Origin: an uncultured Oceanobacillus sp.
Lineage (GTDB): Bacteria > Bacillota > Bacilli > Bacillales > Amphibacillaceae
Assembly: GCA_938004015.1 (NCBI GenBank)
Contig: CALKWU010000184.1
Coordinates: 1-50,047, forward strand
Direction: 5' to 3'
Length of the DNA: 50,047 nt
Both the position numbers and the translations under genes were made by a program. Numbering within the stretch: position 1 is the first letter of the stretch; every line of letters starts with the position of its first letter. Below are positions 36,415-44,213 of the stretch, piece by piece. Below the pieces are notes generated by a model. The model made no database searches and was not told where the DNA came from. It saw only the letters and a list, made by a program, of their open reading frames with translations.

Positions 36415-36783
36415 ATGATCCAACAAGAAACTCGTTTAAAAGTTGCAGATAACTCTGGTGCTCGTGAATTGAAAACAATCAAAATTTTGGGCGGAACAGG
36501 ACGTAAAACTGCGAATATCGGTGATGTCGTCGTTTGCTCGGTGAAAAAAGCAACACCAGGTGGCGTTGTCAAAAAAGGCGATGTCGTTAAAGCAGTCATC
36601 GTCCGTTCAAAATCCGGCGCTCGTCGTAAAGACGGTTCTTACATCCGTTTTGACGAAAACGCTGCTGTCATTATCCGTGACGATCAAAGCCCAAGAGGAA
36701 CACGTATCTTCGGACCGGTTGCACGTGAACTACGTGATGCTAAATTCATGAAGATCGTATCTCTAGCTCCAGAAGTATTATAA
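36415..36783 (+). CDS. rplN: 50S ribosomal protein L14
   Basis: L14 lies at the subunit interface and binds the silencing factor RsfS. It begins MIQQETRLKVADNSGARELK and is 122 residues, the standard length. GRKTANIGDVVVCSVKKATP and RGTRIFGPVARELRD are conserved. It heads the classical spc part of the cluster. Confidence 0.97.
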   Translation: MIQQETRLKVADNSGARELKTIKILGGTGRKTANIGDVVVCSVKKATPGGVVKKGDVVKAVIVRSKSGARRKDGSYIRFDENAAVIIRDDQSPRGTRIFGPVARELRDAKFMKIVSLAPEVL

Positions 36784-36817
36784 GTGAATCTTTCCTTGTT
36801 AAGGAGGTGCGTCAAGC

Positions 36818-37129
36818 ATGCATGTGAAAAAAGGTGATAAAGTCAAAGTGTTATCCGGAAAAGATCGTGGTAAAACCGGAGTCATTTTGGAAGTGTATCC
36901 GAAGAAAGAACGTGTACTAGTTGAAGGTGTCAACATGGTACAAAAACACGCGAAGCCTTCACAAGAAAACCCGCAAGGCGGAATTTTAAACCAAGAAGCT
37001 CCTATTCACGTATCCAACGTATTGCCGATTGACCCGAAAACTGGAGAAGCGACCCGGGTAGGTTACGAGATACGTGACGGGAAGAAAGTGCGTATCGCGA
37101 AAAAATCCGGTGAACCATTGGATAAATAA
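36818..37129 (+). CDS. rplX: 50S ribosomal protein L24
   Basis: L24 is an assembly initiator with a KOW motif. The motif VKVLSGKDRGKTGVILEVYP is near residue 8, and EGVNMVQKHAKPSQENPQGG follows. The length of 103 residues equals B. subtilis. The SD AAGGAGGTG is strong. Confidence 0.97.
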   Translation: MHVKKGDKVKVLSGKDRGKTGVILEVYPKKERVLVEGVNMVQKHAKPSQENPQGGILNQEAPIHVSNVLPIDPKTGEATRVGYEIRDGKKVRIAKKSGEPLDK

Positions 37130-37153
37130 GCTTGAAGTTGAAAGGAGGTCACC

Positions 37154-37696
37154 ATGATGAATGAATTGAAACAAAAATATCAAGAGGAAATTACTCCATC
37201 TTTAATGAAAAAGTTTAATTATAAATCTGTCATGCAAGTTCCAAAGATTGAAAAAATCGTCATTAACATGGGTGTCGGTGATGCAGTGCAAAACGCAAAA
37301 GCATTGGACAGTGCTGTTGAAGAATTGTCACTGATTTCCGGTCAAAAACCATTGGTCACCCGTGCGAAGAAGTCCATTGCAGGTTTCCGTTTACGTGAAG
37401 GAATGCCTATCGGTGCGAAAGTCACTCTTCGCGGTGAACGTATGTATGACTTCCTTCAGAAGCTCATCGCAGTTTCTCTGCCACGTGTACGTGACTTCCG
37501 TGGTGTTTCTAAAAACTCATTTGATGGACGTGGAAACTATACATTAGGAATTAAAGAACAATTGATTTTCCCGGAAATCGACTATGATAGAGTGAATAAA
37601 GTGCGCGGACTGGATATTGTCATCGTGACAACGGCCAACACGGATGAAGAAGCAAAAGAGTTGTTGACTGAATTCGGAATGCCATTCCAAAAGTAA
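37154..37696 (+). CDS. rplE: 50S ribosomal protein L5
   Basis: L5 binds 5S rRNA with L18 and contacts P-site tRNA. NYKSVMQVPKIEKIVINMGV near residue 23 and KSFDGRGNYT-type sequence near residue 120 (here KNSFDGRGNYTLGIKEQ) are diagnostic. Two adjacent ATGs exist; the second would give 179 residues as in B. subtilis. AAGGAGGT precedes them. Confidence 0.97.
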   Translation: MMNELKQKYQEEITPSLMKKFNYKSVMQVPKIEKIVINMGVGDAVQNAKALDSAVEELSLISGQKPLVTRAKKSIAGFRLREGMPIGAKVTLRGERMYDFLQKLIAVSLPRVRDFRGVSKNSFDGRGNYTLGIKEQLIFPEIDYDRVNKVRGLDIVIVTTANTDEEAKELLTEFGMPFQK

Positions 37697-37717
37697 GCTC
37701 GATAAGGAGGTAAATTT

Positions 37718-37903
37718 GTGGCTAAGAAATCTTTAATCGCTAAACAGAAGCGCAAACAGAAATTCAAAGTCCGTGAATACACACGTTGTGAACGTTGCGG
37801 ACGTCCCCATTCTGTAATCCGTAAATTTAAACTTTGCCGTATTTGTTTCCGTGAACTGGCCTACAAAGGTCAAATTCCGGGCGTCAAAAAAGCAAGCTGG
37901 TAA
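37718..37903 (+). CDS. rpsN: 30S ribosomal protein S14, zinc-binding type
   Basis: S14 completes the 30S head. This 61-residue form has the zinc ligands Cys24, Cys27, Cys40 and Cys43, and is the short type Z found in the spc operon of Bacillales. The start is GTG after AAGGAGG. Zinc-free S14 paralogues, when present, lie elsewhere. Confidence 0.97.
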   Translation: MAKKSLIAKQKRKQKFKVREYTRCERCGRPHSVIRKFKLCRICFRELAYKGQIPGVKKASW

Positions 37904-37932
37904 ACCCTTATGTGGGAAGGAGGTAGTAACGA

Positions 37933-38331
37933 ATGGTAATGACAGACCCAATTGCAGATATGCTTACTCGTATCCGTAATGCAAATACTGTAAAACATGA
38001 AAAATTGGAGCTTCCGGCTTCAAAGTTGAAAAAAGACATCGCTGATATCCTTAAGCGAGAAGGTTTCGTAAAGGATTATGAAGTGATTGAAGATAATAAA
38101 CAAGGTATACTTCGCATCTTTCTGAAGTACGGTGCAAATGATGAGCAAGTAATTACGGGCATTAAACGGATCAGCAAGCCAGGCCGCCGTGTTTACGCAA
38201 AAGCTGATGAAGTGCCACGGGTATTGAATGGCCTTGGTATCGCTATCGTATCCACTTCAAAAGGTGTGCTTTCAGATCGGGAAGCCCGCAGCCAGCGAGT
38301 CGGTGGCGAAGTGCTCGCATTCGTCTGGTAA
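37933..38331 (+). CDS. rpsH: 30S ribosomal protein S8
   Basis: S8 binds the central domain of 16S rRNA and in E. coli represses the spc operon. It begins MVMTDPIADMLTRIRNAN and ends GGEVLAFVW, as in B. subtilis, with 132 residues. STSKGVLSDREARSQRVGG is the conserved RNA-binding segment. A second in-frame ATG two codons on is possible. Confidence 0.97.
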   Translation: MVMTDPIADMLTRIRNANTVKHEKLELPASKLKKDIADILKREGFVKDYEVIEDNKQGILRIFLKYGANDEQVITGIKRISKPGRRVYAKADEVPRVLNGLGIAIVSTSKGVLSDREARSQRVGGEVLAFVW

Positions 38332-38357
38332 TTATTTTAACTCGAGGAGGTGCTGAA

Positions 38358-38894
38358 ATGTCACGTATTGGATTAAAACCGATTGAAATTCCAGAAGGAG
38401 TCGAGGTAAAGTTCGAAGGGACGAAAGTAGCGGTGAAAGGTCCCAAAGGAGAGCTTTCCAAAGATATCCATGAAGATATGATCGTAAAAATGGAAGATAA
38501 TGTAATTACTGTAGAACGTCCAAGTGATCAAAAAGAACATCGTGCATTGCATGGAACTACCCGCACATTGATCGCAAACATGATTGAAGGTGTAACCAAA
38601 GGATTCGAAAAATCATTGGAAATCAGTGGGGTCGGTTATCGTGCACAAAAACAAGGAAACAAACTGGTGATCAACGCCGGTTATTCTCACCCGGTTGAAA
38701 TCGAACCGATTGATGGAATTGAAATTGACGTACCGAAAAACACGGAACTGACTGTTAAAGGTATCGATAAAGAACTGGTCGGTGCAGTTGCGGCGAATAT
38801 CCGCGCCATCCGTCCGCCAGAGCCATATAAAGGAAAAGGTATCCGTTATGCTGGAGAATATGTACGTCGTAAAGAAGGTAAAACTGCTAAGTAA
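38358..38894 (+). CDS. rplF: 50S ribosomal protein L6
   Basis: L6 sits near the sarcin-ricin loop. Two repeated alpha-beta domains are visible. The C-terminal signature PEPYKGKGIRYAGEYVRRKE is present. The length of 178 residues is normal (B. subtilis 179). SD GAGGAGGTG. Confidence 0.97.
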   Translation: MSRIGLKPIEIPEGVEVKFEGTKVAVKGPKGELSKDIHEDMIVKMEDNVITVERPSDQKEHRALHGTTRTLIANMIEGVTKGFEKSLEISGVGYRAQKQGNKLVINAGYSHPVEIEPIDGIEIDVPKNTELTVKGIDKELVGAVAANIRAIRPPEPYKGKGIRYAGEYVRRKEGKTAK

Positions 38895-38925
38895 CATTTA
38901 GACAGGCGAGAAAGGAGTGACCGAG

Positions 38926-39288
38926 ATGATCACAAAACCATCCCGAAATGAGATGCGCAAAAAACGTCATGCACGTGTACGGAAAAATTTGACAGGAACG
39001 GCTGAACGTCCACGTTTAAACGTATACCGCTCCAACAAACATATCTATGCGCAATTGATTGATGATGTAAATCAAGTGACACTTTCGAGTGCTTCCACTT
39101 TAGATAAAGAATTGGACATAAAAAATGGCGGTAATATTGAAGCTGCTAAATTGGTCGGAGAAACACTTGCCAAGCGAGCCATTGAAAAAGGCTATAAATC
39201 CGTTGTGTTCGATCGCGGAGGTTACTTATACCATGGACGTGTAAAAGCTTTGGCAGAGGCCGCAAGAGAAGCTGGTCTTGAATTTTAA
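38926..39288 (+). CDS. rplR: 50S ribosomal protein L18
   Basis: L18 carries 5S rRNA into the large subunit. The ATG giving MITKPSRNEMRKKRHARVRK and 120 residues equals the B. subtilis form. A GTG three codons upstream lies within the SD AAAGGAGTG and is rejected. RPRLNVYRSNKHIYAQLIDD and DRGGYLYHGRVKALAEAARE are diagnostic. Confidence 0.96.
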   Translation: MITKPSRNEMRKKRHARVRKNLTGTAERPRLNVYRSNKHIYAQLIDDVNQVTLSSASTLDKELDIKNGGNIEAAKLVGETLAKRAIEKGYKSVVFDRGGYLYHGRVKALAEAAREAGLEF

Positions 39289-39312
39289 TCGATAAAGGAG
39301 GTTTCCATTTTA

Positions 39313-39816
39313 ATGAATCACACAATCGATCCAAACAAATTAGAGTTAGAAGAGCGCGTCGTTTCCATTAACCGCGTTTCTAAAGTTGTAAAAGGTGGAC
39401 GTCGGATCCGCTTTTCCGCTTTAGTAGTTGTTGGTGACAAGAACGGACATGTCGGTTTTGGCACCGGGAAAGCGCAAGAAGTGCCTGAAGCGATCAAAAA
39501 AGCTTTCGATAATGCAAGAAAAAACTTGATCCGCGTACCGATTATTGGAACAACGATTCCTCATGAAATCAACGGACGTTTTGGAGCTGGTCACGTATTA
39601 ATGAAACCGGCAGCGGAAGGTACAGGAGTTATTTCCGGAGGACCGGTCCGTGCTGTCTTGGAACTTGCCGGAATTGGTGATATTCTTACAAAATCACTCG
39701 GTTCAAACACTCCAATCAACGTCATCCGCGCCACGATGAATGGCTTGGAAAATTTGAAAACCGCAGAGGAAGTAGCAAAACTACGCGGAAAGTCTGTTGA
39801 AGAACTGTTAGGATAA
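39313..39816 (+). CDS. rpsE: 30S ribosomal protein S5
   Basis: S5 helps maintain decoding accuracy; its loop near residues 20-30 is the spectinomycin site. The dsRNA-binding fold includes VSKVVKGGRRIRFSALVVVG, and no loop deletion is seen. GKAQEVPEAIKKAFDNARKN and PINVIRATMNGLENL are conserved. The length of 167 residues is normal. Confidence 0.97.
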   Translation: MNHTIDPNKLELEERVVSINRVSKVVKGGRRIRFSALVVVGDKNGHVGFGTGKAQEVPEAIKKAFDNARKNLIRVPIIGTTIPHEINGRFGAGHVLMKPAAEGTGVISGGPVRAVLELAGIGDILTKSLGSNTPINVIRATMNGLENLKTAEEVAKLRGKSVEELLG

Positions 39817-39829
39817 GGAGGGAAACCAT

Positions 39830-40012
39830 ATGGCAAACAAATTAGCAATTACCCTCAAACGCAGTGTCATTGGTGCAAAAGAAGGACAAAAGAAAACTGT
39901 CGAAGCGCTTGGCTTGAAGAAAACAAACCAAACAGTCGTACTTGAAGATACACCGGCTGTTCGTGGTATGATTAATAAAGTATCACATTTAGTTGAAGTG
40001 AATGAAGCGTAA
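39830..40012 (+). CDS. rpmD: 50S ribosomal protein L30
   Basis: L30 is a small two-helix, three-strand protein of the large subunit. Its 60 residues (MANKLAITLKRSVIGAKEGQ at the start, then TVEALGLKKTNQTV and MINKVSHLVEV) match the family. The SD AAGGAGGG is 13 bases after rpsE. Confidence 0.96.
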   Translation: MANKLAITLKRSVIGAKEGQKKTVEALGLKKTNQTVVLEDTPAVRGMINKVSHLVEVNEA

Positions 40013-40040
40013 TAATTTCCAAACATGAGGAGGTGCTCCG

Positions 40041-40481
40041 ATGAAACTTCATGAATTGAAAGCAAATGAAGGTGCTCGAAAAACAAAAAATCGTGTAGGG
40101 CGCGGCATGTCTTCCGGAAGTGGGAAAACATCCGGCCGTGGGCAAAAAGGACAAAAAGCCCGTTCAGGCGGTGGAGTCCGTCCTGGTTTTGAAGGTGGAC
40201 AGACACCTTTGTTCCAACGTTTGCCTAAACGGGGATTTACAAACATCAACCGAAAAGAGTACGCAATCGTCAATTTGGAAAAATTGAACCAATTTGAAGA
40301 AGGCACTGAAGTTACTCCAGAGCTATTACTGGAAAAAGGTATCGTAAGTAAATTGAAATCAGGAGTCAAAGTACTTGGAAACGGAACTATTGAAAAGAAG
40401 CTCACAGTAAAAGCTCATAAATTTTCCGAAAAAGCGAAAGAAGCGATTGAGGCTGCGGGCGGTAAAACTGAGGTGATCTGA
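40041..40481 (+). CDS. rplO: 50S ribosomal protein L15
   Basis: L15 is a late-assembly protein with a long basic N-terminal extension, here GRGMSSGSGKTSGRGQKGQK near residue 23, and a globular C-terminal domain. The length of 146 residues equals B. subtilis. It overlaps secY by one base (TGATG). Confidence 0.97.
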   Translation: MKLHELKANEGARKTKNRVGRGMSSGSGKTSGRGQKGQKARSGGGVRPGFEGGQTPLFQRLPKRGFTNINRKEYAIVNLEKLNQFEEGTEVTPELLLEKGIVSKLKSGVKVLGNGTIEKKLTVKAHKFSEKAKEAIEAAGGKTEVI

Positions 40482-41776
40482 TGTTTCGCACACTGGCAAA
40501 TTTTTGGCGTGTTGCTGATATCAGACGGAAAATACTTTTCACATTGGCGATGTTGATCATTTTCCGTATCGGCACATTCATTCCTGTTCCATTTACTGAC
40601 AAAGCTGCGATTGACTTTATTACAAGCCAACAAAGCGTATTCGGCTTCATCAATACGTTTGGCGGTGGTGCTTTAGAAAACTTCTCGATTTTTGCAATGG
40701 GAATTTTCCCTTACATTACCGCCTCCATTATCATGCAACTTTTGCAAATGGATGTTGTACCGAAATTTGCAGAGTGGAGAAAACAGGGGGAAATGGGCCG
40801 GAAGAAGATAGCTCAAGTGACACGCTATTTTACAATCGTGCTTGCGTTTATCCAAGCAATGGCCATGTCGATTGGATTTAACGCATTAGCAGGCGGCTTA
40901 TTGATTCAAAACCCTAGTTTTATTAAATTTTTGGTCATCGCGATCACCTTGACAGCAGGAACGGCATTTTTAATGTGGTTGGGTGAGCAAATTACTGCAC
41001 ACGGAGTTGGAAACGGAATTTCTATCATCATTTTTGCCGGAATCGTTGCAGCAGTACCAACTGGTGCGATCCAACTGTTCAGTCAATACTTTGTGAATGC
41101 AGGAGATGATTTGTTCATCAATGCGGTCATTGTTGCCATCATCATTCTTGTGGCAATTGCAGTAACAGTTGGCGTCATTTATGTGAACCAGGCACTGCGT
41201 AAAATACCGATCCAATATGCAAAAAGATTGGTCAACCGTTCACCGGTCGGCGGACAATCCACTCACTTGCCAATCAAAGTGAATGCTGCCGGAGTTATTC
41301 CAGTCATTTTTGCCAGTGCTTTTATGATGGCACCGACGACGATAGCCGGATTTTTTGAAGGCAGTTCAGTTGCCGGGACGATCATTTCGATTTTCTCATA
41401 TACCGAACCGGTGGGAATGGTGATTTATGCGTTATTGATCATCGCATTCACCTATTTCTACACATTTGTCCAAGTGAATCCGGAACAGATGGCGGAAAAC
41501 TTGCAAAGACAAAGTGGTTATGTCCCAGGTATTCGTCCAGGACATAATACAGAGAGATATCTCACACGTGTCATTCAGCGACTGACATTTGTAGGAGCCT
41601 TATTCTTGGCGGCTGTTTCCATCTTGCCGATTATTCTCGGTAAAATCGCCAATCTGCCACACGCTGTACAAATTGGCGGAACGAGCTTGCTGATTGTTGT
41701 AGGGGTTGCCCTGACAACGATGAGACAGCTGGAAGGACAGTTGGTGAAACGTCACTACAGAGGGTTCATCAAGTGA
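40481..41776 (+). CDS. secY: Preprotein translocase subunit SecY
   Basis: SecY is the protein-conducting channel of the membrane. The ten-helix pattern is evident in the hydrophobicity, from LFTLAMLIIFRIGTFIPVPF near residue 18 to the last segments. The cytoplasmic loop RQSGYVPGIRPGHNTERYL near residue 346, which contacts SecA and the ribosome, is conserved. The length of 431 residues equals B. subtilis. Its partner SecE is encoded upstream in the same window. Confidence 0.98.
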   Translation: MFRTLANFWRVADIRRKILFTLAMLIIFRIGTFIPVPFTDKAAIDFITSQQSVFGFINTFGGGALENFSIFAMGIFPYITASIIMQLLQMDVVPKFAEWRKQGEMGRKKIAQVTRYFTIVLAFIQAMAMSIGFNALAGGLLIQNPSFIKFLVIAITLTAGTAFLMWLGEQITAHGVGNGISIIIFAGIVAAVPTGAIQLFSQYFVNAGDDLFINAVIVAIIILVAIAVTVGVIYVNQALRKIPIQYAKRLVNRSPVGGQSTHLPIKVNAAGVIPVIFASAFMMAPTTIAGFFEGSSVAGTIISIFSYTEPVGMVIYALLIIAFTYFYTFVQVNPEQMAENLQRQSGYVPGIRPGHNTERYLTRVIQRLTFVGALFLAAVSILPIILGKIANLPHAVQIGGTSLLIVVGVALTTMRQLEGQLVKRHYRGFIK

Positions 41777-41809
41777 CATCCTGAGAAAGCGAAAAGCGAG
41801 GGGAAAAGA

Positions 41810-42454
41810 TTGAACTTGATTTTAATGGGTCTGCCTGGCGCCGGTAAAGGTACTCAGGCAGAAAAAATAAATGAACAATATAACATCCCTCATATTTCAA
41901 CAGGGGATATGTTCCGTTCAGCAATCAAAGAAGGCACAGAACTCGGAAAGAAAGCGAAAGAATACATGGATCAAGGAGCACTCGTTCCGGATGAAGTCAC
42001 GATCGGAATCGTCAAAGAGCGATTGATGAAGGATGATTGCAAGAAAGGATTCCTATTGGATGGTTTTCCAAGGACACTTGCCCAAGCGGAAAGCTTGGAA
42101 CAACTCCTTTCTGAACTTGATACAAAAATCGATTATGTACTTCATATTGATGTTCCGGAAGAGAAACTAGTGGAACGTTTATCCGGCCGTTGGATTTGTC
42201 CGACATGCGGAACAGCTTATCACGTCACATTCAATCCACCGGAAAAAGATGGGGTATGTGACAAGGATGGTTCGGCTCTGACGCAACGGGATGACGATAA
42301 ACCGGAAACGGTGAAAAACCGTTTGGCCGTGAATCTCGAACAAATGCAACCTTTACTTGATTTTTATGAAAAGAAAGGGTATCTTTCCCGTATCGACGGA
42401 GATCAAGACATCGATAAAGTTTTCCAGGACATTCAAACCCAATTGGAAAACTAA
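41810..42454 (+). CDS. adk: Adenylate kinase
   Basis: Adk interconverts ATP+AMP and two ADP. The P-loop GLPGAGKGT is at residues 7-15, the AMP site includes ISTGDMFR, and the DGFPRT motif follows. The lid carries a zinc site CPTCG with CDKDG, so the last ligand is Asp, as in B. subtilis. It starts with TTG after GAGGGGAAAAG. The length of 214 residues is normal. The map gene that follows adk in B. subtilis is missing. Confidence 0.97.
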   Translation: MNLILMGLPGAGKGTQAEKINEQYNIPHISTGDMFRSAIKEGTELGKKAKEYMDQGALVPDEVTIGIVKERLMKDDCKKGFLLDGFPRTLAQAESLEQLLSELDTKIDYVLHIDVPEEKLVERLSGRWICPTCGTAYHVTFNPPEKDGVCDKDGSALTQRDDDKPETVKNRLAVNLEQMQPLLDFYEKKGYLSRIDGDQDIDKVFQDIQTQLEN

Positions 42455-42550
42455 GTGAAAATATTATCCGGAATAGGTGCAAATCCCGTCCCGGATGGTT
42501 ATAATGAAGGACGTAGAAACAATATACACTTGCTTTTAGCATGAAGATAA

Positions 42551-42807
42551 ATGATGGACATTCGCTTGCAACACCCGGATGTTCCAGTGGGATCAATCGT
42601 TTCGTTCTTGGACTGAGGCGGACGAAATCATTCGTAAGTGTTGTGGATGATCGGTACGTCAGATTTAGGATAGGAAACCACACCAAGGTTTAATCGTTTC
42701 CTCCAGAAACCTGTCAGCCTTCTAAGAACTGATCATGTCACAATTGGTGATGAACGATCACCAACCGTTTGCCTGAGTTTGTGACTGATTTGAAGAAGGG
42801 AGATCAA
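42551..42807 (+). pseudogene. Decayed KOW-domain RNA-binding protein gene before infA
   Basis: The 358-base gap between adk and infA has no open gene, but fragments in several frames fit a KOW-domain protein in order. They are HPDVPVGSIVSFL (42572-42610), TEADEIIRK (42612-42638), SVVDDRYVRF then GNHTKV (42637-42690), RNLSAF (42705-42722), RTDHV (42727-42741), and ITNRLPEFVTDLKKGDQ (42757-42807). Stops and frame changes separate them. The last fragment covers the infA SD, as the intact gene does in relatives. In B. subtilis map and a KOW gene lie here. Identification is by eye from remembered family sequence. Confidence 0.6.
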
Positions 42808-42812
42808 ACACG

Positions 42813-43031
42813 ATGGCAAAAGATGATGTTATTGAAGTGGAAGGAACTGTAACCGAAACATTGCCGAATGCAATGTTCCACGTCGAGCTCGAAAACGGTC
42901 ATACCGTTTTGGCACACGTCTCGGGAAAAATCCGTATGAACTACATCCGAATTCTACCGGGGGATAAAGTTACAGTGGAACTTTCCCCGTATGATTTGAC
43001 AAGAGGCCGAATTACGTACCGCTACAAATAA
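42813..43031 (+). CDS. infA: Translation initiation factor IF-1
   Basis: IF-1 occupies the 30S A site during initiation. The 72-residue OB-fold begins MAKDDVIEVEGTVTETLPNA and ends LTRGRITYRYK, as in B. subtilis. The SD GAAGGGAG lies in what looks like the decayed tail of a KOW gene. It is the first gene after the adk gap and leads into rpmJ. Confidence 0.97.
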   Translation: MAKDDVIEVEGTVTETLPNAMFHVELENGHTVLAHVSGKIRMNYIRILPGDKVTVELSPYDLTRGRITYRYK

Positions 43032-43059
43032 TGCTCCGATTTTGAAGGAGGTAAACAGG

Positions 43060-43173
43060 ATGAAAGTAAGAGCATCGGTAAAACCGATTTGCGAAAAATG
43101 TAAAGTAATTAGGCGAAAAGGAAAAGTAATGATTATTTGTGAAAACCCGAAACATAAACAAAAACAAGGTTAA
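43060..43173 (+). CDS. rpmJ: 50S ribosomal protein L36
   Basis: L36 is the smallest large-subunit protein. The 37-residue product MKVRASVKPICEKCKVIRRK with the C-terminal KHKQKQG is the canonical zinc form, with ligands Cys11, Cys14, Cys27 and His32. The SD AAGGAGGT lies eight bases before the ATG. The gene lies between infA and rpsM, its conserved place. Confidence 0.97.
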   Translation: MKVRASVKPICEKCKVIRRKGKVMIICENPKHKQKQG

Positions 43174-43193
43174 AACAGGAGGTGCTGTGAAGA

Positions 43194-43550
43194 ATGGCGC
43201 GTATAGCAGGTATTGATATTCCGCGTGACAAACGGGTCGTGATTTCCTTAACGTACATTTATGGAATCGGAAAATCCACCGCACAAGAAATCTTGAAAGA
43301 AGCAGACGTTTCCGAAGACACTAGAGTCCGTGATTTGACAGAAGACGAATTGAGCAGAATTCGTCGTGCCGTTGAATCCCGTACGATTGAAGGAGATCTT
43401 CGTCGTGAAGTATCGTTGAACATTAAACGTCTCATGGAAATCGGCTCGTATCGAGGTCTACGTCACCGTAGAGGACTACCGGTCCGTGGCCAAAATACGA
43501 AAAACAACTCCCGCACACGTAAAGGCCCGCGTAAGGCAACGATAAGATAA
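43194..43550 (+). CDS. rpsM: 30S ribosomal protein S13
   Basis: S13 contacts P-site tRNA and the large subunit. MARIAGIDIPRDKRVVISLT at the start and GSYRGLRHRRGLPVRGQNTK near residue 84 are diagnostic. It has 118 residues, three fewer than B. subtilis, because the basic C-terminal tail ends RKATIR. SD GGAGGTG. Confidence 0.97.
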   Translation: MARIAGIDIPRDKRVVISLTYIYGIGKSTAQEILKEADVSEDTRVRDLTEDELSRIRRAVESRTIEGDLRREVSLNIKRLMEIGSYRGLRHRRGLPVRGQNTKNNSRTRKGPRKATIR

Positions 43551-43577
43551 GTCAAAATTGAAAGGAGGACATTGTAA

Positions 43578-43964
43578 ATGGCTCGTACTACATCACGTAA
43601 ACGTCGTGTGAGAAAAAATGTGGAATCCGGAGTAGCACATATCCGTTCTACATTCAACAATACGATTGTAACGATCACAGATAAAAAAGGAAATACTGTT
43701 TCTTGGAGTTCGGCAGGATCATTGGGTTTTAAAGGTTCCCGTAAATCAACACCGTTTGCTGCTCAAATGGCGGCTGAAGCAGCTGCAAAACAAGCAGTGG
43801 AACATGGAATGAAAAACCTGGAAGTGACTGTGAAAGGACCGGGAGCAGGACGTGAAGCGGCAATTCGTTCTCTTCAAGCAGCTGGCTTGGAAGTGACCGC
43901 AATTGTTGATGCAACCCCAGTTCCTCATAATGGTTGTCGCCCACCAAAACGTCGTCGTGTCTAA
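43578..43964 (+). CDS. rpsK: 30S ribosomal protein S11
   Basis: S11 lines the mRNA exit cleft. GVAHIRSTFNNTIVTITDKK near residue 18 and the C-terminal HNGCRPPKRRRV are conserved. The length of 128 residues is close to B. subtilis (131). SD AAAGGAGG. It is followed by a 249-base gap with the rpoA promoter. Confidence 0.97.
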   Translation: MARTTSRKRRVRKNVESGVAHIRSTFNNTIVTITDKKGNTVSWSSAGSLGFKGSRKSTPFAAQMAAEAAAKQAVEHGMKNLEVTVKGPGAGREAAIRSLQAAGLEVTAIVDATPVPHNGCRPPKRRRV

Positions 43965-44027
43965 TCATTCGGATGTTGGCTGACAAAGAGCTCAATTCAT
44001 GGCTTTCAGGATAACATCGTATAGATT

Positions 44028-44056
44028 TTGCCGCCCTGTCTATACTGGGTTATAAT
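44028..44056 (+). promoter_or_regulatory. Promoter of rpoA-rplQ
   Basis: TTGCCG and a perfect TATAAT are separated by 17 bases. The 150-base leader that follows contains possible pairings TCGCGT (44075-44080) with ACGCGA (44135-44140) and TCGGTT with AACCGA (44159-44182). No known regulatory RNA is recognised in it. Confidence 0.6.
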
Positions 44057-44213
44057 GGAAGTATTACACTTTGCTCGCGTTTTTTGCAAGTCGTGATACG
44101 GACACGTAACGAAAGACAGGTCGTGCAAATACCTACGCGACTGCTTATTTGGGGAATTTCGGTTTAAGCTTCGTCTAACCGAGGTTTCGACGTTTTTAAG
44201 GAGGGTTTATCGG

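Noticed and set aside
42231..42686. Antisense open frame over the end of adk and the adk-infA gap
   Set aside because: It has no SD and no recognisable motif, and the forward-strand KOW fragments explain the region better.
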